A stretch of DNA of 64,000 nucleotides, from assembly GCA_016794505.1 (NCBI GenBank), contig JAEUJZ010000144.1, forward strand, positions 1 to 64,000, read 5' to 3'. The stretch is from Myxococcales bacterium. GTDB taxonomy: Bacteria > Myxococcota_A > Polyangia > Palsa-1104 > JAEUJZ01. The position numbers and the translations under genes are program-made. Positions 33,793-42,205 of the stretch are shown here, in pieces (position 1 is the stretch's first letter; each line of letters opens with the position of its first letter). The notes beneath the pieces are model-generated. The model was given only the letters and a program-made list of their open reading frames with translations. It did not search any database and was not told the origin of the DNA.

Positions 33793-35637
33793 ATGTCTAC
33801 CGCCTCTGAAAATCCACCCAGCGCGACGACGCCCAGCCGACCAGGGCAAGCGCAGATTCGTAACTTTTCGATCATCGCGCACATCGACCATGGCAAGTCG
33901 ACCCTGGCCGACCGGCTGATGGAACAGACCGGCGCTCTGTCCGACCGCGAGAAGCAAGACCAGTTTCTCGACAAGATGGAGCTAGAGCGCGAGCGCGGCA
34001 TCACCATCAAAGCGCAGACGGTGCGGCTGCGGTACCAGGCCAAAGATGGGCAGCGCTATCAGTTCAACCTGATCGACACGCCGGGCCACGTCGACTTCCA
34101 TTACGAAGTCAGCCGCAGCCTGGCCGCGTGTGAGGGCGCACTGCTGGTCGTCGATGCCTCACAAGGGGTGCAGGCGCAGACGCTGGCCAATGTCTATGTC
34201 GCGCTCGACAACAACCTAGAAATCGTGCCGGTCCTCAACAAGATCGACCTGCCGACCGCGGACCCCGAGCGCATCCGCAAGCAGATCGAGGAAGTGATCG
34301 GCATCGATGCCTCGGGCGCGGTTCCCGTGTCGGCCAAAGACGGACGCGGCGTGCCCGACCTGCTAGAGGCGATCGTCCGGCACATCCCGCCGCCTGTGGG
34401 CGATGCGAGCGCGCCGCTGCAGGCGCTGATCTTCGATAGCTGGTACGACAACTATCGCGGCGTCGTGACGCAGGTGCGCATCAAGTCCGGCACCTTGCGC
34501 GTCGGCGACAAAATCCTTTTGATGGCGACTGGCAAGCCCTATGAAGTCCTGGGGCTGGGCTGCTTCAACCCGCACCCGGTCGAGGTCAAAGAGCTTGCCT
34601 GCGGCGAGGTCGGATTCATCATCGCCAACATCAAGACCGTGGCCGATACCAAGATTGGCGACACGGTGACGCACGTCGAGCGACCGGCGAAAGAGCCCTT
34701 GGCCGGCTTTAAGGTCGCAAAGCCGATGGTCTTCGCCGGTATCTTCCCGACGGATAACGCGCGCTATACCGAGCTTCGCGAGGCGCTTGAGAAGCTCAAC
34801 CTGAACGACGCGTCGTTCACCTGGGAGCCCGAGACATCGCTGGCCTTGGGCTTCGGCTTCCGCTTGGGTTTCCTAGGCCTTCTGCACATGGAGATCGTGC
34901 AAGAGAGGCTAGAGCGCGAGTACAACCTGGACCTGATCACCACCGCCCCCACCGTCGAGTATCGCGCCGTGATGACCGACGGCACAGTGCAGACGGTCGA
35001 CAATCCAGCGGCGCTTCCCGACGAAGGCAAGATGAAGGCGATCGAAGAGCCGATCATCCTGGCGACGATCTTTACGCCCGCAGAGTACGTGGGGAACTTG
35101 ATCGCGCTCTGCCAAGATCGCCGCGGCATCCAGCGCAGCATCACGTACCAGACCGGTGACCGCGTCGTGCTGAAGTACGAGCTGCCGCTGGCCGAGGTGG
35201 TGTTCGGCTTCTACGACAAGCTGAAGTCGGTGTCGCGCGGCTATGCCTCGCTGGACTATGAGCTCTTGGAATATCGCGCCGCGGACCTGATCCGCATGGA
35301 CCTGCTGGTGAACGGCGATCGCGTCGATGCTCTGTCGGTGATCTGCCACCGCGAGCGGTCTTATTTCCGTGGACGCGACTTGTGCGTCAAGATGAAGGAG
35401 CTCATCCCGCCGCAGCAGTTCGAGGTCGCGGTGCAGGCCGCCATCGGCAACCGCGTCATCGCTCGCACCACCGTCAAGGCCCTGCGCAAGAACGTAACGG
35501 CCAAGTGCTATGGCGGCGACATCACACGCAAGCGCAAGCTCCTCGAACGGCAAAAGGAAGGCAAGAAGCGGATGAAGCAGGTCGGCAACGTCGAAATTCC
35601 CCAGGAAGCCTTCCTGGCCGTTCTAAAGGTCGAGTAA
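33793..35637 (+). CDS. lepA: elongation factor 4 (LepA)
   Basis: 614 residues, slightly longer than the usual ~600 because of a disordered N-terminal 20 residues. It is a translational GTPase that acts on stalled or back-translocating ribosomes. G1 AHIDHGKS (30-37), G2 region RERGITIKAQTV, G3 DTPGHVDF, G4 NKIDLP. Domain II, the EF-G III/V-like domains and the LepA-specific C-terminal domain (NVTAKCYGGDITRKRKLLERQKEGKKRMK) are all present. lepB starts 4 bases after the stop, as in the classic lepA-lepB operon. Confidence 0.97.
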   Translation: MSTASENPPSATTPSRPGQAQIRNFSIIAHIDHGKSTLADRLMEQTGALSDREKQDQFLDKMELERERGITIKAQTVRLRYQAKDGQRYQFNLIDTPGHVDFHYEVSRSLAACEGALLVVDASQGVQAQTLANVYVALDNNLEIVPVLNKIDLPTADPERIRKQIEEVIGIDASGAVPVSAKDGRGVPDLLEAIVRHIPPPVGDASAPLQALIFDSWYDNYRGVVTQVRIKSGTLRVGDKILLMATGKPYEVLGLGCFNPHPVEVKELACGEVGFIIANIKTVADTKIGDTVTHVERPAKEPLAGFKVAKPMVFAGIFPTDNARYTELREALEKLNLNDASFTWEPETSLALGFGFRLGFLGLLHMEIVQERLEREYNLDLITTAPTVEYRAVMTDGTVQTVDNPAALPDEGKMKAIEEPIILATIFTPAEYVGNLIALCQDRRGIQRSITYQTGDRVVLKYELPLAEVVFGFYDKLKSVSRGYASLDYELLEYRAADLIRMDLLVNGDRVDALSVICHRERSYFRGRDLCVKMKELIPPQQFEVAVQAAIGNRVIARTTVKALRKNVTAKCYGGDITRKRKLLERQKEGKKRMKQVGNVEIPQEAFLAVLKVE

Positions 35638-35640
35638 CGC

Positions 35641-36891
35641 ATGTCCGAGTCCACGCCGCCCCAAAGCGAGCGCCCAAGCGAGGCGCCGGCCCCATCGCCC
35701 TCGGGCACGTCGGTCGGATCCTCGTCGGGATCACGCGCCGTCTATCCCGATCGCCGACCGCCACGCGCGCTGCGCCTGTTTGTCGAGCATCTGTGGCTGC
35801 TCGCAGCGCCGCTGTTTCTGGGACTGTTCCTGGCAGTGGTCTCTGCCACAAACCATCTGGATCTGTCGTATCTGCCGTCGCCGCGAGCGCTGCAAGCGCT
35901 GGCAGCGCTGGCCATCTTGATGCTGCTGGGAGCCGGGCCGTACTACGCGTTTCGCGCGCAGATCGACTGGGCGCGCCATGATCTGATCCTGTATCGCGAA
36001 GCCAGCGCCGCGCTGCGTGACGCCAAGCGCCGCCTGAAAGGCAGCCGCAGCGCCGGAGCCGCTCGCACCGCGGTCGAGGCAGCCATCGCCGACCTCGAAC
36101 AAGCCATCCAGTCTGAGCCACCCAGCCGCGTGCATGCCGCTTTGGATGAGCTGGACGCGGCCCTAAACACGCACCTGCCGTCGGGAAAAAAAGGCGCCAC
36201 GCGCGAGTACACCGAGTCGATCGGCGTCGCGGTGCTGATCGCTCTCTTCCTGCGCGCGTTTCTGGTCGAGGCGTTCAAGATTCCATCCGGCTCAATGATT
36301 CCGACGCTGCAGGTGGGCGATCACATCTTTGTGAGCAAGTTCCTGTACGGCGTGCGCCTGCCGTGGACCAACATCAAGCTGTTCAAGCACACGCGTGAGC
36401 CGCGCCGCGGCGAGATCATCGTCTTTGTCTATCCCCAGGATCCCGAAAAAGACTTCATCAAGCGCATCGTTGCGATCCCCGGTGACACCGTGCAGGTGTG
36501 CGGCGGTCAGGTCCTCATCAACAACCAGCCGCTGCGTCGCGAGCTTCAGCAAGGAACCTGCGAGTACGATGACTACGACGAGGATCGCCCGCTAGGAAGC
36601 TGGCGCCGTGTGCCCTGCACGTCCTATCGCGAGTGGAACGGCAACGAGACGTACCTGACCGTTCACAACCAAGGCGGCGGCGCTCCGGCTCAGGGCTGCG
36701 GTCCGGCGACGACGATTCCAGCCGAGCACGTGTTCGTCATGGGTGACAACCGCGACAACAGTCACGACAGCCGCTTCTGGGGCCCTGTCCATTACGACTT
36801 GATCAAGGGCAAGGCCTGGTTCATCTGGTGGTCGGCCGGCGAAAAGACCAGCGTCCGCTTGAACCGCATGTTCGACAGCATTCACCGCTAA
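35641..36891 (+). CDS. lepB: signal peptidase I with long N-terminal extension
   Basis: 416 residues. It removes signal peptides at the outer face of the inner membrane. Catalytic Ser218 lies in IPSGSM and the general-base Lys274 in FIKRIVAIPGD; GDNRDNSHDSR is the conserved late box. The first ~190 residues are unusual for the family: a disordered Ser/Pro stretch, two transmembrane helices (about 52-68 and 84-100) and a helical, Arg/Ala-rich cytoplasmic segment (about 115-180). A third helix (about 193-210) precedes the catalytic domain. An insert with paired cysteines (about 285-345) is also present. Follows lepA in an operon. Confidence 0.93.
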   Translation: MSESTPPQSERPSEAPAPSPSGTSVGSSSGSRAVYPDRRPPRALRLFVEHLWLLAAPLFLGLFLAVVSATNHLDLSYLPSPRALQALAALAILMLLGAGPYYAFRAQIDWARHDLILYREASAALRDAKRRLKGSRSAGAARTAVEAAIADLEQAIQSEPPSRVHAALDELDAALNTHLPSGKKGATREYTESIGVAVLIALFLRAFLVEAFKIPSGSMIPTLQVGDHIFVSKFLYGVRLPWTNIKLFKHTREPRRGEIIVFVYPQDPEKDFIKRIVAIPGDTVQVCGGQVLINNQPLRRELQQGTCEYDDYDEDRPLGSWRRVPCTSYREWNGNETYLTVHNQGGGAPAQGCGPATTIPAEHVFVMGDNRDNSHDSRFWGPVHYDLIKGKAWFIWWSAGEKTSVRLNRMFDSIHR

Positions 36892-36948
36892 CCGAAAACA
36901 GGGCGGCCCCGGCAGCCCACCATCACGCAGCCCCCTTCGGACCGACGT

Positions 36949-37422
36949 ATGAGCAAGGCAGCAGACAAAGGCAAGACCGGCGCGGTCAAGGTGCTGGCGC
37001 GCAACAAGAAAGCGCGTCACGAGTACTTCATCGAAGAGACCCTGGAAGCCGGCATGGTGCTCATGGGATCGGAGGTGAAGTCGCTGCGTGCCAGCCGGTG
37101 CGAGCTAGGCGACGCCTATGCCTCGGTGCAAAACGGCGAGGCCTTCCTGATCGATATGCAGATCAGCGAGTACACCTTTGCCAACCGCTTTGGCCATGAG
37201 CCCAAGCGACCGCGCAAGCTGCTCCTGCACAAACGCGAGATCCAGCACCTCGCCGATTCGGTGAAGCGCGACGGCATGACGGTGGTGCCGCTAGAGGTCT
37301 ACCTGAAAGACGGGAAGATCAAAGTCCAGCTCGGGATCGCCAAGGGCAAGAAGCACTTCGACAAGCGCGAAGACGAGCGCGAGCGCGAAGCCAAAGCGGA
37401 AGTCTCGCGCCACAAAAAGTAA
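36949..37422 (+). CDS. smpB: SsrA-binding protein SmpB
   Basis: 157 residues, typical length. It binds tmRNA and carries it to stalled ribosomes. Core motifs: NKKARHEYFIEETLEAGMVLMGSEVKSLR, DAYASV, FLIDMQISEY, and the basic C-terminal tail (KGKKHFDKREDEREREAKAEVSRHKK) that enters the empty mRNA channel. Follows lepB by 57 bases, probably the third gene of a lepA-lepB-smpB run of translation/export housekeeping genes. No tmRNA gene was recognised nearby. Confidence 0.96.
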   Translation: MSKAADKGKTGAVKVLARNKKARHEYFIEETLEAGMVLMGSEVKSLRASRCELGDAYASVQNGEAFLIDMQISEYTFANRFGHEPKRPRKLLLHKREIQHLADSVKRDGMTVVPLEVYLKDGKIKVQLGIAKGKKHFDKREDEREREAKAEVSRHKK

Positions 37423-37442
37423 ACGAGCGCGAAGCCAGATCT

Positions 37443-37461
37443 CGCGGGGCTCGGACCCGCG
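37443..37461 (+). terminator. GC-rich hairpin after smpB
   Basis: CGCGGG (37443-37448) pairs with CCCGCG (37456-37461) across a 7-base loop. There is no T-tract, so it could be a Rho-type or weak terminator. Confidence 0.3.
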
Positions 37462-37489
37462 CTGCCGCCCAGTTAAGCGATCGCCTGCG

Positions 37490-37498
37490 TGATACGAT
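37490..37498 (+). promoter_or_regulatory. extended -10 element
   Basis: TGATACGAT (TGn plus TACGAT), a near-consensus extended -10, 20 bases before the ATG at 37519. Unlike several other promoters here it leaves room for a GGGGGAG ribosome site. Confidence 0.5.
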
Positions 37499-37518
37499 CG
37501 GTCCGCGGGGGAGTGCTG

Positions 37519-38067
37519 ATGTCAGGGTGCATGCATCCGTCGGTGACCGAGGATGATCTGGCCGCTATCTACAACCAGATCGAGTGGTACATCGAGCGCC
37601 GCTTTGGCGTGCTGGTGAGCATCGCGCAGGTCGTCGCGCCCAACACGGGGGACTTCGACGGCGCGCAGATCCAAGTTCACTTCGACCAAGACATCGAGCA
37701 GGCGCTGTTCATCCTCATTCACCTGTTCGGCCACACCGTGCAGTGGAACCTATCCGACGAGCTGCGCCGCATCGGCCTGGACAGCCAGCCCGGCAAGAGC
37801 GAGGACGAGCTCGCCCGCATCTATGACTATGAGTGCGACGCAACGCGGTACGGTCTGAGCCTGCTTCACGAAGCCGGTGTCTATCACTTGGATCGCTGGG
37901 CGACGGACTGGTGGTACGCCGACTGGCGCTATCTGGAACACTTCTATCGCACGGCCGAAAAGCTCGACGTACGCGGCCTGCTGCGACCGGGTCAAGGCTC
38001 GCTGCTCATGCCGCTTGCGATTCCACGCTTTGTGCCGCAGCGCTTCGTCTCGCGCTGGAGCTTCTGA
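37519..38067 (+). CDS. ImmA/IrrE-like zincin with HxxxH lacking the glutamate
   Basis: 182 residues from the ATG at 37519, chosen for the GGGGGAG ribosome site and extended -10 upstream. A helical N-terminus and a beta hairpin (AQIQVHFDQDIEQALFIL) lead to IHLFGHTVQ, where H68 and H72 are spaced like the HExxH motif of zinc peptidases but the glutamate is replaced by Leu. YECDATRYG (E105) could be the third ligand, as in ImmA/IrrE peptidases. Loss of the catalytic Glu suggests a metal-binding but non-proteolytic protein, perhaps a sensor. No XRE-type regulator is adjacent. Family assignment is from layout only. Confidence 0.55.
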   Translation: MSGCMHPSVTEDDLAAIYNQIEWYIERRFGVLVSIAQVVAPNTGDFDGAQIQVHFDQDIEQALFILIHLFGHTVQWNLSDELRRIGLDSQPGKSEDELARIYDYECDATRYGLSLLHEAGVYHLDRWATDWWYADWRYLEHFYRTAEKLDVRGLLRPGQGSLLMPLAIPRFVPQRFVSRWSF

Positions 38068-38158
38068 GCCTGCCCGCGTGCGCTGCCCCATGCCGTACAG
38101 GCCAGCGCCATGTCGCCGCGTCGAGTCGGGATCCGCGCCTTGGCCTTCCGACGCCGCG

Positions 38159-38167
38159 TGATACAAG
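38159..38167 (+). promoter_or_regulatory. -10-like element giving a leaderless methyltransferase mRNA
   Basis: TGATACAAG (TGn plus TACAAG) ends just before the ATG at 38169 and 7 bases before the in-frame ATG at 38175. Transcription would begin at or next to the second ATG. Confidence 0.35.
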
Positions 38168-38168
38168 C

Positions 38169-38897
38169 ATGGGCATGGACGCGCCCAATCCGCCGCCGCC
38201 GCTTTTTCTGAGCACGCAGGAAGGCTATGACCGCTGGTCGGCTCTGTACGACGACGAAGGGAACCCGCTTCTGCCCCTGGAAGAGCCGCAGGTGAGGCGA
38301 GCGCTGGGCGACGTTGCGGGTCTGTCGCTTCTGGATGTGGGCTGCGGCACGGGCCGCCATGCCTTGCGCTGCGCCGAGGCCGGTGCGCAGGTCACAGCCC
38401 TGGATTTCTCGTCGGGAATGCTCGAAAAAGCGCGAAGCAAACCTGGGGCCGCGAACCTGACCTTCATCGCGCACGACCTGACGCAGCCTCTGCCCTTTTC
38501 GGCTGCGCAGTTCGATCGTGCGCTGTGCTGCCTGGTGCTCGATCACATCCCGCGTCCCGTGGATCTTTTTTCAGAAATCCACCGCGTGCTGCGGCCAGGT
38601 GGCTTCTTGATTGCGTCGATGATGCATCCGGCGCTGATGTTGCGCGGTGTGCAGGCCCGCTATACCGAGCCCGCGACGGGTCAGAAAGTTCACCCGCAGA
38701 GCTATCCCCATCGCATCTGCGAGTACGTCATGGCGGCGGCGCAGACCGGCTTTGCGTTCATCGAGATGAGCGAGCACGACGTCACGCCCGCTCTCGCCGA
38801 AAAAGAGCCGCGAGCCGAGCGCTACGTAGGCTGGCCGATGCTGCTGCTTTTCAAGCTGCAGCACGTCGCGGACCGTCCCCGGTCTGCCCTCGCCTAA
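38169..38897 (+). CDS. SAM-dependent methyltransferase (class I)
   Basis: 242 residues from the ATG at 38169, or 240 from 38175, the better start if the mRNA is leaderless. Rossmann-type motifs: LLDVGCGTGRHAL (motif I, about 57-69), VTALDFSSGMLEKAR, AHDLTQPLPF, 'FDRALCCLVLDHI' (post-motif acidic strand) and LRPGGFLIASMMHP. This places it in the Methyltransf_11/UbiE-like superfamily; the substrate is unknown. Longer upstream starts overlap the zincin-like gene in another frame and are not credible. Confidence 0.85.
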   Translation: MGMDAPNPPPPLFLSTQEGYDRWSALYDDEGNPLLPLEEPQVRRALGDVAGLSLLDVGCGTGRHALRCAEAGAQVTALDFSSGMLEKARSKPGAANLTFIAHDLTQPLPFSAAQFDRALCCLVLDHIPRPVDLFSEIHRVLRPGGFLIASMMHPALMLRGVQARYTEPATGQKVHPQSYPHRICEYVMAAAQTGFAFIEMSEHDVTPALAEKEPRAERYVGWPMLLLFKLQHVADRPRSALA

Positions 38898-38973
38898 GCG
38901 GACACAACAATATGTGCTGAGTCCTACCAAGGGGAATGAAAACGTAACCGCAGGCACGAATGCTTGCGCTTTG

Positions 38974-38985
38974 GCTGTGATTGGC
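38974..38985. repeat. 12-bp repeat, copy 1 (before the Crp/Fnr gene)
   Basis: GCTGTGATTGGC. An identical copy lies at 39741-39752, just after the gene, so the two bracket it. The TGTGA core resembles a CRP half-site. Confidence 0.6.
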
Positions 38986-38993
38986 ATATGCCA
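38982..38993. promoter_or_regulatory. perfect palindrome at the Crp/Fnr gene start
   Basis: TGGCATATGCCA is a 12-base perfect palindrome 8 bases before the ATG at 39002, where bound protein would block transcription or initiation. Autoregulation by the encoded factor is the simplest reading. Confidence 0.45.
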
Positions 38994-39001
38994 TCGCGAC
39001 C

Positions 39002-39718
39002 ATGGCGCAACGAGAATCGAGTATTTATCTGCAAGATGAAAAGCGGGCCCTTTGGTGTCTGAAGAAGCTGCCGCTGTTTCAAGATCTGACGCATGACACG
39101 CTGGCTCGCTTGGCCGAGTCGGTTCAGCTCATCGAAGCGCGACGTCGCTTCGTCATCTATCTGCCGGGCGACCCGGGTCGCGCCGTGTATTTCCTAAGCA
39201 GCGGTCGCGTCAAGATCAGCAAGGTAACTCGCGACGGAAAAGAGCTGACGCTCGACTATCGCGCGCCGGGGGATCTGTTCGGTGAGCTGTGCTTGATCGA
39301 TGGCGGGCCGCGCGAAGAAATGGCCGAGTCAATGGACAGCTCGCTGATCGCCGAGGTCGACCGCAACACGTTCGAGCGCTTGGTGCAGCGTGAAGGTCTG
39401 GTTGGCTACCGGCTGAGCAAGATCCTGGCGCAGCGTCGACGCGAAATCGAAAACAAGCTGGAAAACCTAATCTTCAAGGATGTGAACAGCAAGCTCGCCG
39501 AGCTGCTCTTGCGCTTGGGCACCGAGTACGGAATCGACGACAGCCGCGGCACCCTGGTCGCTCTAAAGATCACGCATCAAGAGATGGCCAACCTCATCGG
39601 CTCGACGCGCGAGACGGTGTCGCTGACGCTCAGCCAGTTCAAGCGCTCGGGTCTGATTCGTACCGATGGGCGCAAGGTCATCTTGTCTGACCGCGAAGCG
39701 CTGCGCGCATTGGCCTAG
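39002..39718 (+). CDS. Crp/Fnr-family transcription regulator
   Basis: 238 residues from the ATG at 39002; a TTG at 38981 would extend into the palindrome. The cyclic-nucleotide-binding-like beta-roll (about 20-130) has YLPGDPGRAVYFLSSGRVKI and the GDLFGELCLI phosphate-loop region. A long dimer helix (about 130-165) is followed by a winged helix-turn-helix (about 165-238: LKITHQEMANLIGSTRETVSLTLSQFKRSGLI). The usual cAMP-contact Arg-Ser pair is not evident: the loop reads GGPREEMA. There are no FNR-type N-terminal cysteines, so the signal is not clear. Confidence 0.88.
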   Translation: MAQRESSIYLQDEKRALWCLKKLPLFQDLTHDTLARLAESVQLIEARRRFVIYLPGDPGRAVYFLSSGRVKISKVTRDGKELTLDYRAPGDLFGELCLIDGGPREEMAESMDSSLIAEVDRNTFERLVQREGLVGYRLSKILAQRRREIENKLENLIFKDVNSKLAELLLRLGTEYGIDDSRGTLVALKITHQEMANLIGSTRETVSLTLSQFKRSGLIRTDGRKVILSDREALRALA

Positions 39719-39743
39719 CGCGAACAGCTACACGCCTCGCGCT
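39717..39743 (+). terminator. hairpin after the Crp/Fnr gene
   Basis: AGCGCGA (from the stop codon, 39717-39723) pairs with TCGCGCT (39737-39743). No strong T-run follows. The second copy of the 12-bp repeat starts within it. Confidence 0.3.
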
Positions 39744-39752
39744 GTGATTGGC
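39741..39752. repeat. 12-bp repeat, copy 2 (after the Crp/Fnr gene)
   Basis: GCTGTGATTGGC, identical to 38974-38985. Confidence 0.6.
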
Positions 39753-39772
39753 TGTGTTTCGCGAGCGGCTCG

Positions 39773-41090
39773 CTACGAACCGCCAAAGACCGAACCCAAC
39801 TGGGCGAGCAGGGCGTCAGAATCCGCTGGCATGCTGCGAAATCCCAGATACCCGTCGCGACAGACCACGCGCTCGCCCTAGCGGGCTCGGACCGTCTGCA
39901 CGATGTCTGCCAAGCGGCGATAGCCAGCCTCGGAAGCCACGGGCCCATCGAAGAGCAGCAGCGTATGGCCTGGCTCGGAGAGCAGATCATGGACCCGCTC
40001 AACACCTGAGATACCGGCGACTGCCACATTGGGAATCCCATCACCCGGCTGCGGTCCTCGTCCTAGCTCAAACCACTCGGACAGCAGCGGGGTTTCTTCC
40101 GATCCTCCAAGACCCCGCATCTGCCACCGCGAGCCTCGCCTCGACCCGACGAGCGCGGCTTCACGATCGCCAATGTCTAGCTCGGACAGCGGTCGGCCAG
40201 CGGTCTCGCGCAGCAGATCAAAGCGGGTGATGAACGATAGGGCAGCGTTGCGCATCGGAGTGATCCGTGGATTCGCAAGGCTCTACAGCGTGTACAGCCC
40301 CTGGGTCGCTGCATCGCGGCCGCGGTGCTGCGCGGCAGCGATGGGATGCCGTTCCTGGTACTAGCTATCCAGCAGTGCGGATGTCGCGAGCCCCCGCACC
40401 GCCAAGGCCAGCTTCCGCGACAGGTTCCAGGCGTCTTGAATTCCCGTGTTCATGCCCTAACCGCCGGCTGGACTGTGGCTATGCGCGGCGTCTCCGACGA
40501 CAAACACACGGCCCTGACGGTACTGATTCACCATGCGGCAGTTGACACAACGACACCATCCAGCGCGGATCCGAGACCTTGGTCCCCGGCAGCGCTCGTG
40601 CTTCTGCAGCCTCTTGGAAGAACGCCAGCGTCGGATTCTCGGTCTCATCAGACACCATCATGCGATGGCGCTTGTCGCCCGGCAGGGGAAAGAACCCAAC
40701 GATGCCGGCCGGTCCCCAAAAGCCCAGCATGGCCGACGGAGAGAAGGCCCGCGGCAAGTCGACGTGGACATCGGCCTGCGTGATCTTCCAGTCATGTGTC
40801 GGCCCCTCAAATGAAGGCCCAGCATCAGGACTTCAAACTCGGTGATCGGTGTGCCATCTGACTGCGTGAGGCACACCTGCCACATGCCGACCCTGCAGCA
40901 CAAAGGGCGCGATCACACCCAGCTCGTGGAAAGCTTCCATGGTTCGGGCGTGGATGACCTGCGCCTTGGAGAACACCGACGGCCCTTCATTCTTGTCCAT
41001 CATGCGAACCGAGATTCCGTGGCGAAGCAGCATCAGGGAGAGAGAAAGGCCCACGGGGCCGGCTCCAACGATGAGGACTTGAGGGGTCAT
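39773..41090 (-). pseudogene. decayed FAD-dependent aromatic monooxygenase
   Basis: Pieces of a PheA/TfdB-type flavin monooxygenase run in order across all three minus frames. The start has the FAD Rossmann motif (VLIVGAGPVGLSLSLMLLRHG) and FSKAQVIHARTMEAFHELGV. Then come HDWKITQADVHVDLPRAFSP with GFFPLPGDKRHR, the second FAD motif QGRVFVVGDAAHSHSPAGG, MNTGIQDAWNLSRKLALAV, and a thioredoxin-like tail ending DSDALLAQLGSVFGGS. Breaks: a frameshift near 40875, a junction near 40810 that drops roughly 80-100 residues, frameshifts near 40480-40550 and 40440, in-frame TAG stops near 40365 and at 39878-39880, and another shift near 40270. A functional product is not possible. Confidence 0.85.
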
Positions 41091-41103
41091 CGACGTGCTC
41101 CTT

Positions 41104-41122
41104 TGACCAATCGATCGGTTCA
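41104..41122. promoter_or_regulatory. TetR-type palindrome upstream of the dead monooxygenase
   Basis: TGACC-AATCGATC-GGTTCA is a near-perfect palindrome centred on ATCGAT, 14 bases ahead of the pseudogene start. It resembles TetR-family operators. No TetR gene is in the window, so it may be a relic of a transferred regulator/enzyme pair. Confidence 0.45.
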
Positions 41123-41260
41123 TTTCGACGAAGACAAGCCGCCCGTTTTCCTGAGCGCGCGACACAGAAGAAAGGAACGGCTGCCGCTCTCAAGCGATAT
41201 CTCGGATTGCGCGATCCGGACCGGCAACAAAAGCGACGAAACCGCAGCGTTCGCGGCCGA

Positions 41261-41266
41261 TATAAT
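41261..41266 (+). promoter_or_regulatory. consensus -10 giving a leaderless LmbE mRNA
   Basis: A perfect TATAAT with six bases before the ATG at 41273, so the expected transcription start coincides with the start codon. No ribosome site is present. Confidence 0.55.
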
Positions 41267-41272
41267 GGCGGC

Positions 41273-42109
41273 ATGTCTGAGACGCTACGAATCGCCGCCG
41301 TGTATGCACACCCAGACGATGGCGAGTTCTTCGCCGCCGGCACGCTGGCCAAGTGGGCGGCAGCCGGACACACAGTCTATGCCCTTTGCGCCACGCGCGG
41401 CGACCTGGGCAGCAAGCGGCGTGATGTAACGCGCGACGATCTCGCCGCCACCCGTGCCGCCGAGCTAGGTCGCGCACTGCATCTTTTGGGTGCGCAGCCT
41501 CCCATTCTGCTTGGCTTTCCCGACGGATTTCTGCGCGATCACGCGGCAGCTCTGCGCGAGCGGCTGATCTATTGGTTCCGTCGCCTGCGCATCGATCGAG
41601 TGCTGACGTTTGATCCCTGGAAGCGCTACGAGATCCATCCGGATCACATCGAAGCGGGGCGCATAGCTTCCGAGGCTGCGGTGTTTTCGTGCTTCCCGCT
41701 TCTGCATCCCGAGCACCTCTGCGATGGGGTGGATGCAGCGCAACCCAAAGAGGTCTGGTACATGATGCCGACCGAACATCGGCCGAATCGGATCATCGAC
41801 ATCTCGGCGACGTTTCAGAAGAAGGTCGCGTCGGTGCTGAGCCATTCTTCGCAAATCGAGATGCTCGCGGACTGGTTTGTCAAAGGGGCGAACCCGCAGG
41901 CTTTGACCGACGAACAGCGCGCCCAACTTCAGCAAGGCACCGAGAGCTTCCTTGATGGCATGGCTCGTGGCGTGGCAGGGATGGCGCCAGGGATTGAGCG
42001 AGCCGAGGCGTTTTTCGCGCAGCCAGTCGGGCCGGGTCACTTCCAGAACTATCAAGAGCTGTTCATGGAAGCGGCGGGCGTCCCCCCTGCCCCACCGCAG
42101 CTTGGCTAG
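41273..42109 (+). CDS. LmbE/PIG-L-family zinc deacetylase
   Basis: 278 residues. The zinc site is AHPDD (12-16) plus HPDH (122-125), the hallmark of PIG-L/MshB/BshB-type N-acetylglucosaminyl deacetylases. Other features are AAGTLAKWAAAGHTVYALCATRGD and ATRAAELGRALHLLGAQPPILLGFPDG. These enzymes make mycothiol, bacillithiol, GPI or lincosamide precursors. The host also has gshA, so a thiol role is not assured and the substrate is open. The mRNA is probably leaderless. The end is convergent with the Lon-like gene, 96 bases away. Confidence 0.87.
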   Translation: MSETLRIAAVYAHPDDGEFFAAGTLAKWAAAGHTVYALCATRGDLGSKRRDVTRDDLAATRAAELGRALHLLGAQPPILLGFPDGFLRDHAAALRERLIYWFRRLRIDRVLTFDPWKRYEIHPDHIEAGRIASEAAVFSCFPLLHPEHLCDGVDAAQPKEVWYMMPTEHRPNRIIDISATFQKKVASVLSHSSQIEMLADWFVKGANPQALTDEQRAQLQQGTESFLDGMARGVAGMAPGIERAEAFFAQPVGPGHFQNYQELFMEAAGVPPAPPQLG

Positions 42110-42205
42110 CAGCGCCGACGAGAACCTGCGGTGGTTCTGGTCGGTTCAGACGGTACGTCGTCCGGGCCTCTAGACCCGCGGTGCCTGCGCGAGCGCAGAG
42201 CGAAG

